64,000 bases of DNA, from positions 744,001-808,000 of the forward strand of contig JAHBZT010000002.1 in the NCBI GenBank assembly GCA_019635315.1. The letters are read 5' to 3'. Below are positions 25,931 to 34,226 of the stretch, in pieces. This DNA comes from Rubrivivax sp. (lineage in GTDB: Bacteria; Pseudomonadota; Gammaproteobacteria; Burkholderiales; Burkholderiaceae_C). The notes below the pieces were generated by a model. It had not been told where the DNA came from. It did no database searches and was given only the letters and a program-made list of their open reading frames with translations. The position numbers and the translations under genes are program-made. How positions within the stretch are numbered: position 1 is the stretch's first letter; each line of letters opens with the position of its first letter.

Positions 25931-27550
25931 ATGCCCGTCCTGCAGTCCCAGATCGACTCCGGCTCCGAACCGTTTGCGCGCCACCGGGCGCAGATGCTCG
26001 CCCTGATCGAATCTTTCCGCGGCTTCGAGGGCCGCGTGCGCGATACATCCAATGCGATGGAGTCCAGGTTCCGCGCCCGCAAGCAGTTGCTGCCGCGCGA
26101 GCGCGTCGCGCGCCTGCTCGACCGCGGCTCGCCCTGGCTGGAGTTGTCCACGTTGGCCGGCTTTCGAATGCACGACGACGACGGTGAGAAGAACGTGCTG
26201 GGCGGCGGCATCGTCACCGGCATCGGCATTGTCTCGGGCGTGCGCTGCATGATCGTCGCGTCCGACAGCGCCATCAAGGGCGGCACGATCACGCCCATGG
26301 GCATGAGGAAGAGCCTGCGCGCCGAAGCCATCGCGCTCGAGAACAAGCTGCCGGTGGTGCGGCTGGTCGAATCCGGCGGCGCCAACCTGATGCATGTGGG
26401 CGAGGTCTTCATCGAGGGCGGCCGGGGCTTCGCCAACCAGGCGCGGCTGTCCGCAGCCGGCATTCCGCAGGTGACGGTGATGCATGGCCACTCCACCGCG
26501 GGCGGCGCCTACCTGCCGGGCATGTCGGACTACGTGATCATGGTGCGCGGCCGCGCCAAGGCCTTCCTCGCCGGCCCGCCGCTGCTTAAGGCGGCCACCG
26601 GCGAGATCGCAACGGACGAGGAACTGGGCGGCGCCGAGATGCATACCCGCGTCTCGGGCGTCGCCGAGTATCTGGCCGAGGACGACGCCGACGGCATCCG
26701 CATCGCGCGCGGCGTGCTGGCCCGCCTGCCCTGGAACCACAACACGCCGGCCGTGCCGCTGCGCGCCTGGAAGCCGCCGCGCTACGCGGCCGACGACATC
26801 GCCGGCCTCGTGCCGCCCGACTACCGCCAGCCCTACGACGTGCGCGAACTGCTGGCGCGGCTCATCGACGACTCGGACTTCCTCGACTTCAAACCCGAGT
26901 TCGGCGCCGCCACCGTCTGCGGCCATGGTGCCATCGAAGGCCAGCCCTGCGGCTTCATCGGCAACAACGGCCCGATCGATCCGCAGGGCGCGAACAAGGC
27001 CACGCAGTTCATGCAGCTGTGCAACCAGTCGGGCACGCCACTGGTCTATCTGCAGAACACCACCGGCTTCATGGTCGGCAAGGACGTCGAGCAGGTCGGC
27101 ATGATCAAGCACGGCTCGAAGATGATCCAGGCCGTCACCAATTGCACGGTACCGCGCATCACGCTGATGATCGGCGCCTCGTTCGGCGCCGGCAATTACG
27201 GCATGTGCGGCCGGGCCTACGACCCGCAGTTCGTCTTCGCCTGGCCCAATGCCCGCGTGGCGGTGATGGGCGGCGAGCAGGCGGCCACGGTGATGCGCAT
27301 CGTGACCGAGGAGAAGATGGCGCGCGCCGGCAAGGCACCCGAGCCGGCCCACCTGGACGCGATGCGCTCCGAGATTCTGAAGCGCTTCGACATGGAGTCG
27401 CACGCGCTGTTCGCCACCGCCCGGCTGTGGGACGACGGCATCATCGACCCGCGCGACACGCGCCAGGTGCTGGCGATGGCGCTGGCCATCTGCCGCGAAG
27501 GCCGGGCACGCACGTTGCGGCCGAGCAGCTTCGGCGTGGCGCGGATGTGA
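25931..27550 (+). CDS. Acyl-CoA carboxylase carboxyltransferase (beta) subunit, AtuC/MCC-like
   Basis: The 539-aa protein carries the two crotonase-like carboxyltransferase lobes. Recognisable segments are GGTITPMGMRKSLRAEAIAL, VRLVESGGANLMHVGEVFIE and MHGHSTAGGAYLPGMSDYV in the first lobe, and FIGNNGPIDPQGANKATQFM with MIGASFGAGNYGMCGRAYDP in the second. The pattern fits methylcrotonyl- and geranyl-CoA carboxylases, which carboxylate the gamma-methyl of a 3-methyl-2-enoyl-CoA, better than propionyl-CoA carboxylase. I favour a geranyl-CoA (AtuC) type because an AtuA-family gene lies in the same run, but the two types cannot be separated firmly by eye. The ATG at 25931 gives the family-like opening MPVLQSQIDSGSEPFARHR. 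Confidence 0.88.
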   Translation: MPVLQSQIDSGSEPFARHRAQMLALIESFRGFEGRVRDTSNAMESRFRARKQLLPRERVARLLDRGSPWLELSTLAGFRMHDDDGEKNVLGGGIVTGIGIVSGVRCMIVASDSAIKGGTITPMGMRKSLRAEAIALENKLPVVRLVESGGANLMHVGEVFIEGGRGFANQARLSAAGIPQVTVMHGHSTAGGAYLPGMSDYVIMVRGRAKAFLAGPPLLKAATGEIATDEELGGAEMHTRVSGVAEYLAEDDADGIRIARGVLARLPWNHNTPAVPLRAWKPPRYAADDIAGLVPPDYRQPYDVRELLARLIDDSDFLDFKPEFGAATVCGHGAIEGQPCGFIGNNGPIDPQGANKATQFMQLCNQSGTPLVYLQNTTGFMVGKDVEQVGMIKHGSKMIQAVTNCTVPRITLMIGASFGAGNYGMCGRAYDPQFVFAWPNARVAVMGGEQAATVMRIVTEEKMARAGKAPEPAHLDAMRSEILKRFDMESHALFATARLWDDGIIDPRDTRQVLAMALAICREGRARTLRPSSFGVARM

Positions 27551-27557
27551 GCCGGCG

Positions 27558-29537
27558 ATGAGCAACACCACATTCAGCAAGGTCCTGGTCGCCAACCGCG
27601 GCGAGATCGCCTGCCGTGTCATTCGCACGGCGCGCGCCGAAGGCTACCGGACGGTGGCCGTGTACAGCGAGGCCGACGCCGGCGCGCTGCATGTGCGGCA
27701 GGCCGACCAGGCGCTGTGCATCGGCCCGCCGCCGGTGCGCGAGAGCTACCTCAGCATCGAAGCCGTGCTGCGTGCTGCCACCGTCAGCGGCGCCGACGCG
27801 ATCCATCCCGGCTACGGCTTCCTGTCGGAGAACGCCGCCTTTGCGCGTGCGGTGCAGGCCGCCGGGCTGGTGTTCATCGGCCCCGACCCGCACGCCATCG
27901 AGCAGATGGGCAACAAGGCCGCTGCCAAGCGCCTGATGCTGGCGGCCGGCGTGCCCTGCGTGCCCGGCTACCAGGGCCCCGACCAGTCCGACAAGACCCT
28001 GATCGCACAGGCGCGCGAGCTCGGTGTGCCCATCATGGTCAAGGCCGCGGCCGGCGGCGGCGGGCGTGGCATGCGCCTGGTGGCCGACCTGGCCGAGCTG
28101 CCCGCGGCGCTGGCCACGGCGCGGTCCGAGGCCGCCAACGCCTTCGGCTCGGACGAGCTGATCCTGGAACGCGCGGTCGTCGAACCGCGGCATGTCGAAG
28201 TGCAGGTGTTTGCCGACCGCCACGGCAACGTCATCCACCTGGGCGAGCGCGACTGCTCGATCCAGCGCCGGCATCAGAAAGTGTTCGAGGAAGCGCCCTC
28301 GCCCGCCGTCGATGCCGCCTTGCGCGCACGCATGGGCGCGGCGGCGATGGCTGCGGCCAAGGCGGTGCAGTACGTCGGCGCCGGCACGGTCGAGTTCCTG
28401 CTCGACCGCGAAGGCCGCTTCTACTTTCTGGAAATGAACACCCGGCTTCAGGTCGAGCACCCGGTGACCGAATGCATCACCGGCCAGGACCTGGTGGCCT
28501 GGCAACTGGCCGTGGCGCGCGGCGAACCGCTGCCGCTGACGCTGGATCAGGTTCGGCTGCACGGCCATGCCATCGAGGTGCGCCTGTACGCCGAAGATCC
28601 GCAGGCCGGCTTTCTGCCGCAAAGCGGCGACGTGGCACTGTGGCGGCCGCCCGCCGGAGCGGGCATCCGCGTCGACCACGGCCTGGCCAGCGGCCAGACC
28701 ATCAGCCCCTACTACGACCCGATGATCGCCAAGATCATCGCCCACGGCGCCACGCGCGACGAGGCGCGCCGCCGCCTGCTGGGTGCGCTGCGCGCCACCC
28801 GTGTGCTGGGGCTACCGACCAACCTGGGTTTCCTGACGGCGGCAGCCGAGCATGAAGTGTTCGCCGCCGGCGCCGCCACCACGGCCTTCATCGGACAGCA
28901 CTTCGGGCCCGTGCAGTTGCAGGCCGTGGCGCCCACGAGCCGCGCGGTGGCGGTCGCCGCCGCGCTGTGCTTCGACGCCAGCGCCTACCGTGGGGCCCAG
29001 GCCGGCTGGCGCAGCAACGGGCCGGCACGCTGGCCCTTGGATCTGGCCGAGGGCGAGCGCCGGCATGCCGTGCACGTGACGGTGCAGGGGTCGGGACGCC
29101 TGTACGTCGAGCTCGACGGCGGCGTGGCGCACGACATCGAACTCGGGGCTGCCGACGGCGCCGACAGGCCGCTGTCGATCGACGGTCTGCACACCCGCGT
29201 CACCGCGGTGGCTGCCCACGACAGCCTGCACCTGGCGCTGGACGGCCGCGTCGCGAGCTTCGACGACGTGACCTACGCGCCGCCACGCGGCAGCGAGCAG
29301 GCGGCCGAGTCGACCATCAGCGCGCCGATGAACGGACGCGTGCTGGCGGTGCTGGTGCAGGCGGGCGATGCGGTCAGCAAGGGCCAGCGCCTGGCGGTGC
29401 TGGAAGCCATGAAGATGGAGCACCAGCTCGTCGCGCGGCGCGACGGCGTGGTCGAGCGCGTCGCCGTGCGCGCGGGCGACCAGGTGGCCACGCGCGCCGT
29501 CATCGCCACCCTGGTCGAAACCGCCGCGCCATCCTGA
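27558..29537 (+). CDS. Acyl-CoA carboxylase biotin-carboxylase (alpha) subunit, AtuF/MCC-like
   Basis: The 659-aa protein has a biotin carboxylase domain (FSKVLVANRGEIACRVIRTA at the start, ATP loop KAAAGGGGRGMRLV near 168-181, EMNTRLQVEHPVTE near 292-305), a BT linker domain and a C-terminal biotinyl domain. The lysine in LEAMKMEH near residue 618 receives biotin. It forms an alpha6beta6-type complex with the protein encoded 7 nt upstream. The enzyme depends on BioB, BioA, BioD and BioF, encoded in this window, and on a BirA ligase not seen here. Confidence 0.93.
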   Translation: MSNTTFSKVLVANRGEIACRVIRTARAEGYRTVAVYSEADAGALHVRQADQALCIGPPPVRESYLSIEAVLRAATVSGADAIHPGYGFLSENAAFARAVQAAGLVFIGPDPHAIEQMGNKAAAKRLMLAAGVPCVPGYQGPDQSDKTLIAQARELGVPIMVKAAAGGGGRGMRLVADLAELPAALATARSEAANAFGSDELILERAVVEPRHVEVQVFADRHGNVIHLGERDCSIQRRHQKVFEEAPSPAVDAALRARMGAAAMAAAKAVQYVGAGTVEFLLDREGRFYFLEMNTRLQVEHPVTECITGQDLVAWQLAVARGEPLPLTLDQVRLHGHAIEVRLYAEDPQAGFLPQSGDVALWRPPAGAGIRVDHGLASGQTISPYYDPMIAKIIAHGATRDEARRRLLGALRATRVLGLPTNLGFLTAAAEHEVFAAGAATTAFIGQHFGPVQLQAVAPTSRAVAVAAALCFDASAYRGAQAGWRSNGPARWPLDLAEGERRHAVHVTVQGSGRLYVELDGGVAHDIELGAADGADRPLSIDGLHTRVTAVAAHDSLHLALDGRVASFDDVTYAPPRGSEQAAESTISAPMNGRVLAVLVQAGDAVSKGQRLAVLEAMKMEHQLVARRDGVVERVAVRAGDQVATRAVIATLVETAAPS

Positions 29538-29558
29538 ACGCCCAACCAGAAGCCCAGC

Positions 29559-30713
29559 GTGAACACCATCGCCAACCGCAGCCCCTTCTACAACGCCGAG
29601 CACTCGGCCTTCCGCGACGCCATGCGCCGCTTCGTCGCGCGCGAGATCACGCCGAATGTCGAGGCCTGGGAGGCGCAGGCCAGTTTCCCGCTCGAGCTTT
29701 ACCGCAAGGCCGCCGAGATCGGCCTGCTCGGCCTGGGCTTCCCCGAAGCCTGGGGCGGCAACGACGGCGACCTCTTCATGACCGTCATTGCGGCCCAGGA
29801 GCTGGCCCGCTGCGGCGCCGGCGGCGTGCTGGCCAGCCTGTTGTCGCACACCATCGGCTGCCCGCCGATCGTCAACGTCGGCTCCGACGAGATCAAACGC
29901 AGGGTGCTGCCGGCGGTGCTGTGCGGCGAGAAGATCAGCGCGCTGGCGATCACCGAGCCCTCGGGTGGCTCGGACGTGGCCAACCTCAAGACCACGGCGC
30001 GGCGGGACGGCGATCACTTCGTGCTCAACGGCTCCAAGACCTTCATCACCTCGGGGATGCGCGCCGACTTCTACACCGTGGCCGTGCGCACCGGCGGGCC
30101 GGGCGCCGGCGGGGTGTCGCTGCTGCTGGTGGAGAAAGGCAAACCCGGCTTCACCCAGACACGACTGGAGAAGATGGGCTGGCTGTGTTCGGACACCGCC
30201 ACCCTGCACTTCGACGACTGCCGAGTCCCGGTGGCCAACCTGGTGGGCGACGAGAACCAGGGCTTCAAGGCCATCATGCTCAACTTCAACCGCGAGCGCA
30301 TCTTCCTGGCAGCCGGGGCCAACGGGTTTGCCCGCGTCTGCCTGGATGAGGCCCTGGCCTGGGCGCAGCAGCGCGAGATGTTCGGCGGCCGGCTCATCGA
30401 CCAGCAGGTCACGCGCCACAAGCTGGCCGACATGGCGATGCGCATCGAGGCCACGCAGGCACTGCTGGAGCTGCTGGCCTGGCGCGTCGAACAGGGCGAA
30501 GCGCCCGTCGGCGAGATCTGCCTGCTGAAGAACCAGGCCACCCAGACCATGGCCCACTGTGCCAGCGAGGCGGTGCAGATGCACGGCGGCGCGGGCTTCA
30601 TCCGCGGCGTCACCGTCGAGCGCATCTACCGCGAGGTCAAGGTCAACGCCATCGGCGGCGGCGCCGAAGAGGTGATGCGCGACCTGGCAGCGCGGCAGTT
30701 GGGATTCCACTGA
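29559..30713 (+). CDS. Acyl-CoA dehydrogenase, larger member of a coupled pair
   Basis: The 384-aa enzyme starts with GTG. The middle domain has AITEPSGGSDVANLKTTARR and LNGSKTFITSGMRADFY. The catalytic base is expected in NFNRERIFLAAGAN, and the C-terminus shows VQMHGGAGFIRGVTVERIYR and IGGGAEEVMRDLAARQLGFH. The FAD- and CoA-contacting segments are intact. Its stop overlaps the start of a degenerate dehydrogenase gene by 1 nt (TGATG), so the two are probably made in equal amounts and may form a heteromer, as in steroid side-chain catabolism. It follows the carboxylase genes by 21 nt. Confidence 0.92.
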   Translation: MNTIANRSPFYNAEHSAFRDAMRRFVAREITPNVEAWEAQASFPLELYRKAAEIGLLGLGFPEAWGGNDGDLFMTVIAAQELARCGAGGVLASLLSHTIGCPPIVNVGSDEIKRRVLPAVLCGEKISALAITEPSGGSDVANLKTTARRDGDHFVLNGSKTFITSGMRADFYTVAVRTGGPGAGGVSLLLVEKGKPGFTQTRLEKMGWLCSDTATLHFDDCRVPVANLVGDENQGFKAIMLNFNRERIFLAAGANGFARVCLDEALAWAQQREMFGGRLIDQQVTRHKLADMAMRIEATQALLELLAWRVEQGEAPVGEICLLKNQATQTMAHCASEAVQMHGGAGFIRGVTVERIYREVKVNAIGGGAEEVMRDLAARQLGFH

Positions 30714-31855
30714 TGAATCAGCCCGTCATCGAGGACGGCGCAACGGCCCACCTTTGCGTCGCGATGCGCAACGCGCTGCGCACCGCGCCTGCGGTGTCGC
30801 GCAGCGATCCCTTCCCCTGCGCCTGGTGGCAGCACCTGGCCGCGCAGGGCATGCTTGGCGTGGGCTTCGACCCCGATGGCCGCGAACCGCCTGCCGACTG
30901 GCCGGCCGTGGCAGCCCTGGCAGACATCATCGCGCGCGAAACGGCCCACCTGGGGCTGGCCCTGGGCTGGCTGATGAACGAGATGCTCGGCCGCTTCGTC
31001 ATCGGCCCGCACGTCGGCCATGACGGCCACCGCGCCTTGCTGCGCATGATGGCCGGAGGCCGCAAGATCGTTGCACTGGCCATCTCCGAGCCCCAGGCCG
31101 GGGCCCACCCCAAGCTGCTGCGGTGTGCGGCGCGCCGGCACGACGGCCAATGGTTGCTCGACGGCGAGAAGTCCTTCGTCAGCAACGGACCGGCGGCCGA
31201 TGCCTTCGTGGTGCTGGCGGTCACGGGCGAGAACGACGGGCGCAAGCGCTTCGACGCCTTCATCGTCGGCGCCGACAGTCCGGGCCTGATCCGGCGACCG
31301 ACCGGGCGTGAGGCGGTGCTGCCGCCGCTGGGCCACTGCGGCTTGGTACTGGACGGCTGTCTTGTGCCCGAAGCGCGCCGTCTGGGCACCGAGGGCCGCG
31401 CCTTCGACCTGATTGCCAAACCGCTGCGTACCCTCGAGGACACCCTGCTCGGCGGCGCCATGGTGGGTGCGATGCAGGCCGAACTCGAGGTGCTCGCCCG
31501 CTGGCAACGAGGCACCAGGCCGACGCCGGACACGCTGCGGCGATTGGGCGCGCTCCGGCTGGAGCTGAAGGCGATCGATACCCTGGTTTCGCAGGCGTCG
31601 CGACAGCTCGCTCGCTCCGGCCCCGGCGAAGAGCTTGCCGATCTCAACGCCGGCCTGCGCATCCTCCTGCAGCGCTGGCAGGCCGGTTGCGAGGCCTTTG
31701 CCGCCCAGTTCGATGACCACGAAACGCGACTGCTCGACATCACGAGCGATCTTCGCACCGTGCTCGGCATTGCGCGCGGGGTCGGCGACGCACGTCATCT
31801 GAAGGCCGGCACCGGCTTGTTCAGTACCAAGGAAAGCCATGAAATCCCTGCATGA
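30713..31855 (+). CDS. Degenerate acyl-CoA dehydrogenase-like partner
   Basis: The 380-aa protein keeps the middle barrel pattern (ALAISEPQAGAHPKLLRCAA, LLDGEKSFVSNGPAADAFVV) and a first C-terminal helix (FDLIAKPLRTLEDTLLGGAM). It lacks the conserved HGGxGY and ExxIxR segments and the usual C-terminal dehydrogenase tail; that part is replaced by a low-similarity helical region (RLELKAIDTLVSQASRQLAR). The expected catalytic Glu is uncertain; TLEDTLLGG is the nearest candidate. The 1-nt overlap with an intact dehydrogenase suggests a structural or CoA-binding subunit of an alpha-beta enzyme. The stop lies 17 nt inside the next gene. Confidence 0.75.
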   Translation: MNQPVIEDGATAHLCVAMRNALRTAPAVSRSDPFPCAWWQHLAAQGMLGVGFDPDGREPPADWPAVAALADIIARETAHLGLALGWLMNEMLGRFVIGPHVGHDGHRALLRMMAGGRKIVALAISEPQAGAHPKLLRCAARRHDGQWLLDGEKSFVSNGPAADAFVVLAVTGENDGRKRFDAFIVGADSPGLIRRPTGREAVLPPLGHCGLVLDGCLVPEARRLGTEGRAFDLIAKPLRTLEDTLLGGAMVGAMQAELEVLARWQRGTRPTPDTLRRLGALRLELKAIDTLVSQASRQLARSGPGEELADLNAGLRILLQRWQAGCEAFAAQFDDHETRLLDITSDLRTVLGIARGVGDARHLKAGTGLFSTKESHEIPA

Positions 31856-32816
31856 CTCCCATTTCGACACTGTCGACGTGGTGTCGTCCCGCCTTGCGGA
31901 TGTCGACTACATCTGCACCCGAGAGCTCGCCACCGCCGTCTACCTGGCGTTCAACCTGGAGAAGCCGATCCTTGTCGAAGGCCCGGCCGGCGTCGGCAAG
32001 ACCGAACTGGCCAAGAGCATGGCCACCATCCTGGACGTGCCGCTGATCCGCTTGCAGTGCTATGAGGGCCTGGACGAGTCGAAGGCGCTGTACGAGTGGA
32101 AGTACGGCAAGCAACTGCTGTACACACAGCTGCTGAAGGACAAGCTGGCCGAGATGATGCAGGGCGCCGTCGGCCTGGCCGCGTCGATCGAGCGCCTGCA
32201 CGGCCACGACGACCTGTTCTTCTCCGAGCACTTCCTGGAGCCGCGGCCGCTGTACCAGGCGCTGCACCAGGAGCGCGGCTGCGTGCTGCTGATCGACGAG
32301 GTCGACAAGTCCGACCCCGAGTTCGAGGCCTTCCTGCTGGAGGTGCTGTCGGACTTCCAGGTCTCGGTGCCCGAGCTCGGCACCATCGTGGCCAAGGTCA
32401 AGCCGCTGGTCTTCCTGACCAGCAACAACACCCGCGAGATGAGCGACGCGCTCAAGCGCCGCTGCCTGCACCTGCACATCCCCTTCCCCGTGGCCAAGGT
32501 CGAGCGCACCATCCTCGAGCGCCGCGTGCCCGGGCTGTCGCAGACGCTGAACCGCGAGCTGGTGGCCTTCGTGCAGGCCGTGCGCGCCATCGACCTGAAG
32601 AAGCAGCCCTCGGTCAGCGAGACCATCGACTGGGCCAAGACCTTGCTGCTGCTCAATGCCGAGCACCTGAGCCTGGATCTGGTGCGCGACACCCTCAACG
32701 TGTTCCTCAAGTTCGAGCAGGACATCGCGTCGGCGACCGAGCAGCTCCCGGCGCTGCTGGCCCAGGCGCGCAAGGACGCGGAGCTGCCGCTTTCGAGCCA
32801 TGCAAGCCACGCTTGA
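31839..32816 (+). CDS. MoxR-type AAA+ ATPase (CoxD-like)
   Basis: The 325-aa AAA+ protein has Walker A (EGPAGVGKTEL, near residues 48-58), Walker B (VLLIDEVDKSDPEFE, near 150-164), sensor 1 in FLTSNNTREMSDAL and an arginine finger in LKRRCLHLHIPFP. MoxR ATPases work with a VWA protein to mature or activate metalloenzymes and complexes; CoxD does so for the copper-molybdenum CO dehydrogenase. It overlaps the degenerate dehydrogenase by 17 nt and the VWA gene by 17 nt, so it belongs to this operon. No molybdenum hydroxylase is encoded nearby, so the client is unknown. Confidence 0.9.
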   Translation: MKSLHDSHFDTVDVVSSRLADVDYICTRELATAVYLAFNLEKPILVEGPAGVGKTELAKSMATILDVPLIRLQCYEGLDESKALYEWKYGKQLLYTQLLKDKLAEMMQGAVGLAASIERLHGHDDLFFSEHFLEPRPLYQALHQERGCVLLIDEVDKSDPEFEAFLLEVLSDFQVSVPELGTIVAKVKPLVFLTSNNTREMSDALKRRCLHLHIPFPVAKVERTILERRVPGLSQTLNRELVAFVQAVRAIDLKKQPSVSETIDWAKTLLLLNAEHLSLDLVRDTLNVFLKFEQDIASATEQLPALLAQARKDAELPLSSHASHA

Positions 32817-34212
32817 AGACTTCTTCAAGGCGCTGCGCGGCAGCGACCTCGAGGTCAGCCTGAACGCGCAGATCGATGCTGCGCGTGCCACCGCGCTGGT
32901 GGGCTGGCGCGAACGCGAGTTGCTGAAGAGCGCGCTCGGCGCGACGCTGGCCAAGACCCTGCCCGACCGAGCCATCTTCGACCAGACCTTCGAGCGCTTC
33001 TTCCGCTTCGATGCCTTCGGCACACGCAAGGCGGGCCAGCCCGGCGCGGCGCCCGGTGCCGCGCCGCCGCCCGGCGAACAAGCGCAGCCCACCGCCGAAG
33101 GCGGCGGCCAGGGCAGCGGTGGCCCCGGCGGCTGCCAGGGCAGCGCCGGGCAGGCCCTGTCGCAGCTGCTGCTGGCCGGCGACTCGGCTGCGCTGTCGCG
33201 CCGCATGCAGCAGGCGGCGCGCGACGTCGGCCTGACCGACATCTGGTTCTTCACCCAGAAGGGCTACTACACGCAGAAGATCCAGCAGGCCATGGGGCTG
33301 GAACTGCTCGACCGTGAGATCACCGAGGCGCGTCGGCAGACCCAGGCGCCGCAGCGCGTGGCCGAGCTCGAACGCGCACGCAAGCATCTGTTCAACGAAG
33401 TCCGCAACTTCGTCGAACGCAAGCTGTCGATGTACGGCACGGCGCCCACGCGCGAGTTGCACGACGACTTCCTGCAGACGCAGAAGCTGTCCAACATCGA
33501 CCGCCGCGACTTCGCCCGCATGCACGAGATCGTGCGCAAGATCGCGCGCCGCCTGGCCGAGCGCCATGCACGGCGCAAGCGGCGCGAACAGCGCGGCCAG
33601 CTCGACTTCCGCCGCACCATGCGTGCCAACGCGGCCTACGGCGGCGTGATGTTCGAGACCTTCTGGCGCAGCACCAAGGTCGAGCGCCCACGCGTGGTGG
33701 CCATCTGCGACGTGAGCGGCTCGGTGCGCCAGTACGCCCGCTTCCTGCTGCTGTTCCTGTACAGCCTGGACGAGCTGGTCTCCGAAGTGCAGTCCTTCGC
33801 TTTCACCAACCATCTGGTCGACGTCAGTGCCACTTTCGCCGCGCTGCCCGTCGAGCAGGCGGTCGACCGGGTGATGCACGCCGTGGGCGGAGGCGGCACC
33901 GATTATGGGCAAGTGCTGGAGGACATCGACGAACAGCTGATGCACCGCATCGACCGTCGCACTACCGTGCTGATCCTTGGCGATGCGCGCAACAACCGTG
34001 GCCAGGCGCATGCCGAGATCATGAGGACGCTGTATGGTCGCGCGCGGCGCGTGATCTGGCTGAACCCCGAGCCGGTGTCGTTCTGGGGGCTGGGCGACTC
34101 GGAGATGAAACGCTACGCGCCCTACTGCCACATCGCGCGCGAATGCAACTCGCTGCGCCACCTCGAGCGCACGCTGGACGAGTTGCTGCGCACGAACAGC
34201 GCCAGCGCCTGA
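32800..34212 (+). CDS. VWA-domain protein, CoxE-like
   Basis: The 470-aa protein has an N-terminal helical region, a low-complexity linker rich in Gly, Pro and Gln (residues about 72-115: GAAPGAAPPPGEQAQP, GGQGSGGPGG), and a C-terminal von Willebrand A domain. The MIDAS residues are visible in VVAICDVSGSVRQYARF (DxSGS) and in HAVGGGGTDYGQVLED (Thr and Asp). This is the usual partner of MoxR/CoxD ATPases. It has no signal peptide and no membrane segment, so it is cytosolic. Frame overlap with the ATPase gene supports coupled production of a working pair. Confidence 0.88.
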   Translation: MQATLEDFFKALRGSDLEVSLNAQIDAARATALVGWRERELLKSALGATLAKTLPDRAIFDQTFERFFRFDAFGTRKAGQPGAAPGAAPPPGEQAQPTAEGGGQGSGGPGGCQGSAGQALSQLLLAGDSAALSRRMQQAARDVGLTDIWFFTQKGYYTQKIQQAMGLELLDREITEARRQTQAPQRVAELERARKHLFNEVRNFVERKLSMYGTAPTRELHDDFLQTQKLSNIDRRDFARMHEIVRKIARRLAERHARRKRREQRGQLDFRRTMRANAAYGGVMFETFWRSTKVERPRVVAICDVSGSVRQYARFLLLFLYSLDELVSEVQSFAFTNHLVDVSATFAALPVEQAVDRVMHAVGGGGTDYGQVLEDIDEQLMHRIDRRTTVLILGDARNNRGQAHAEIMRTLYGRARRVIWLNPEPVSFWGLGDSEMKRYAPYCHIARECNSLRHLERTLDELLRTNSASA

Positions 34213-34226
34213 AAGCGGCCAACGCC

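Noticed and set aside
25919-27628. 569-aa minus-strand frame opposite the carboxylase beta gene
   Set aside because: The plus-strand protein has every carboxyltransferase motif, while the antisense translation has none and is rich in His, Arg and Gln.
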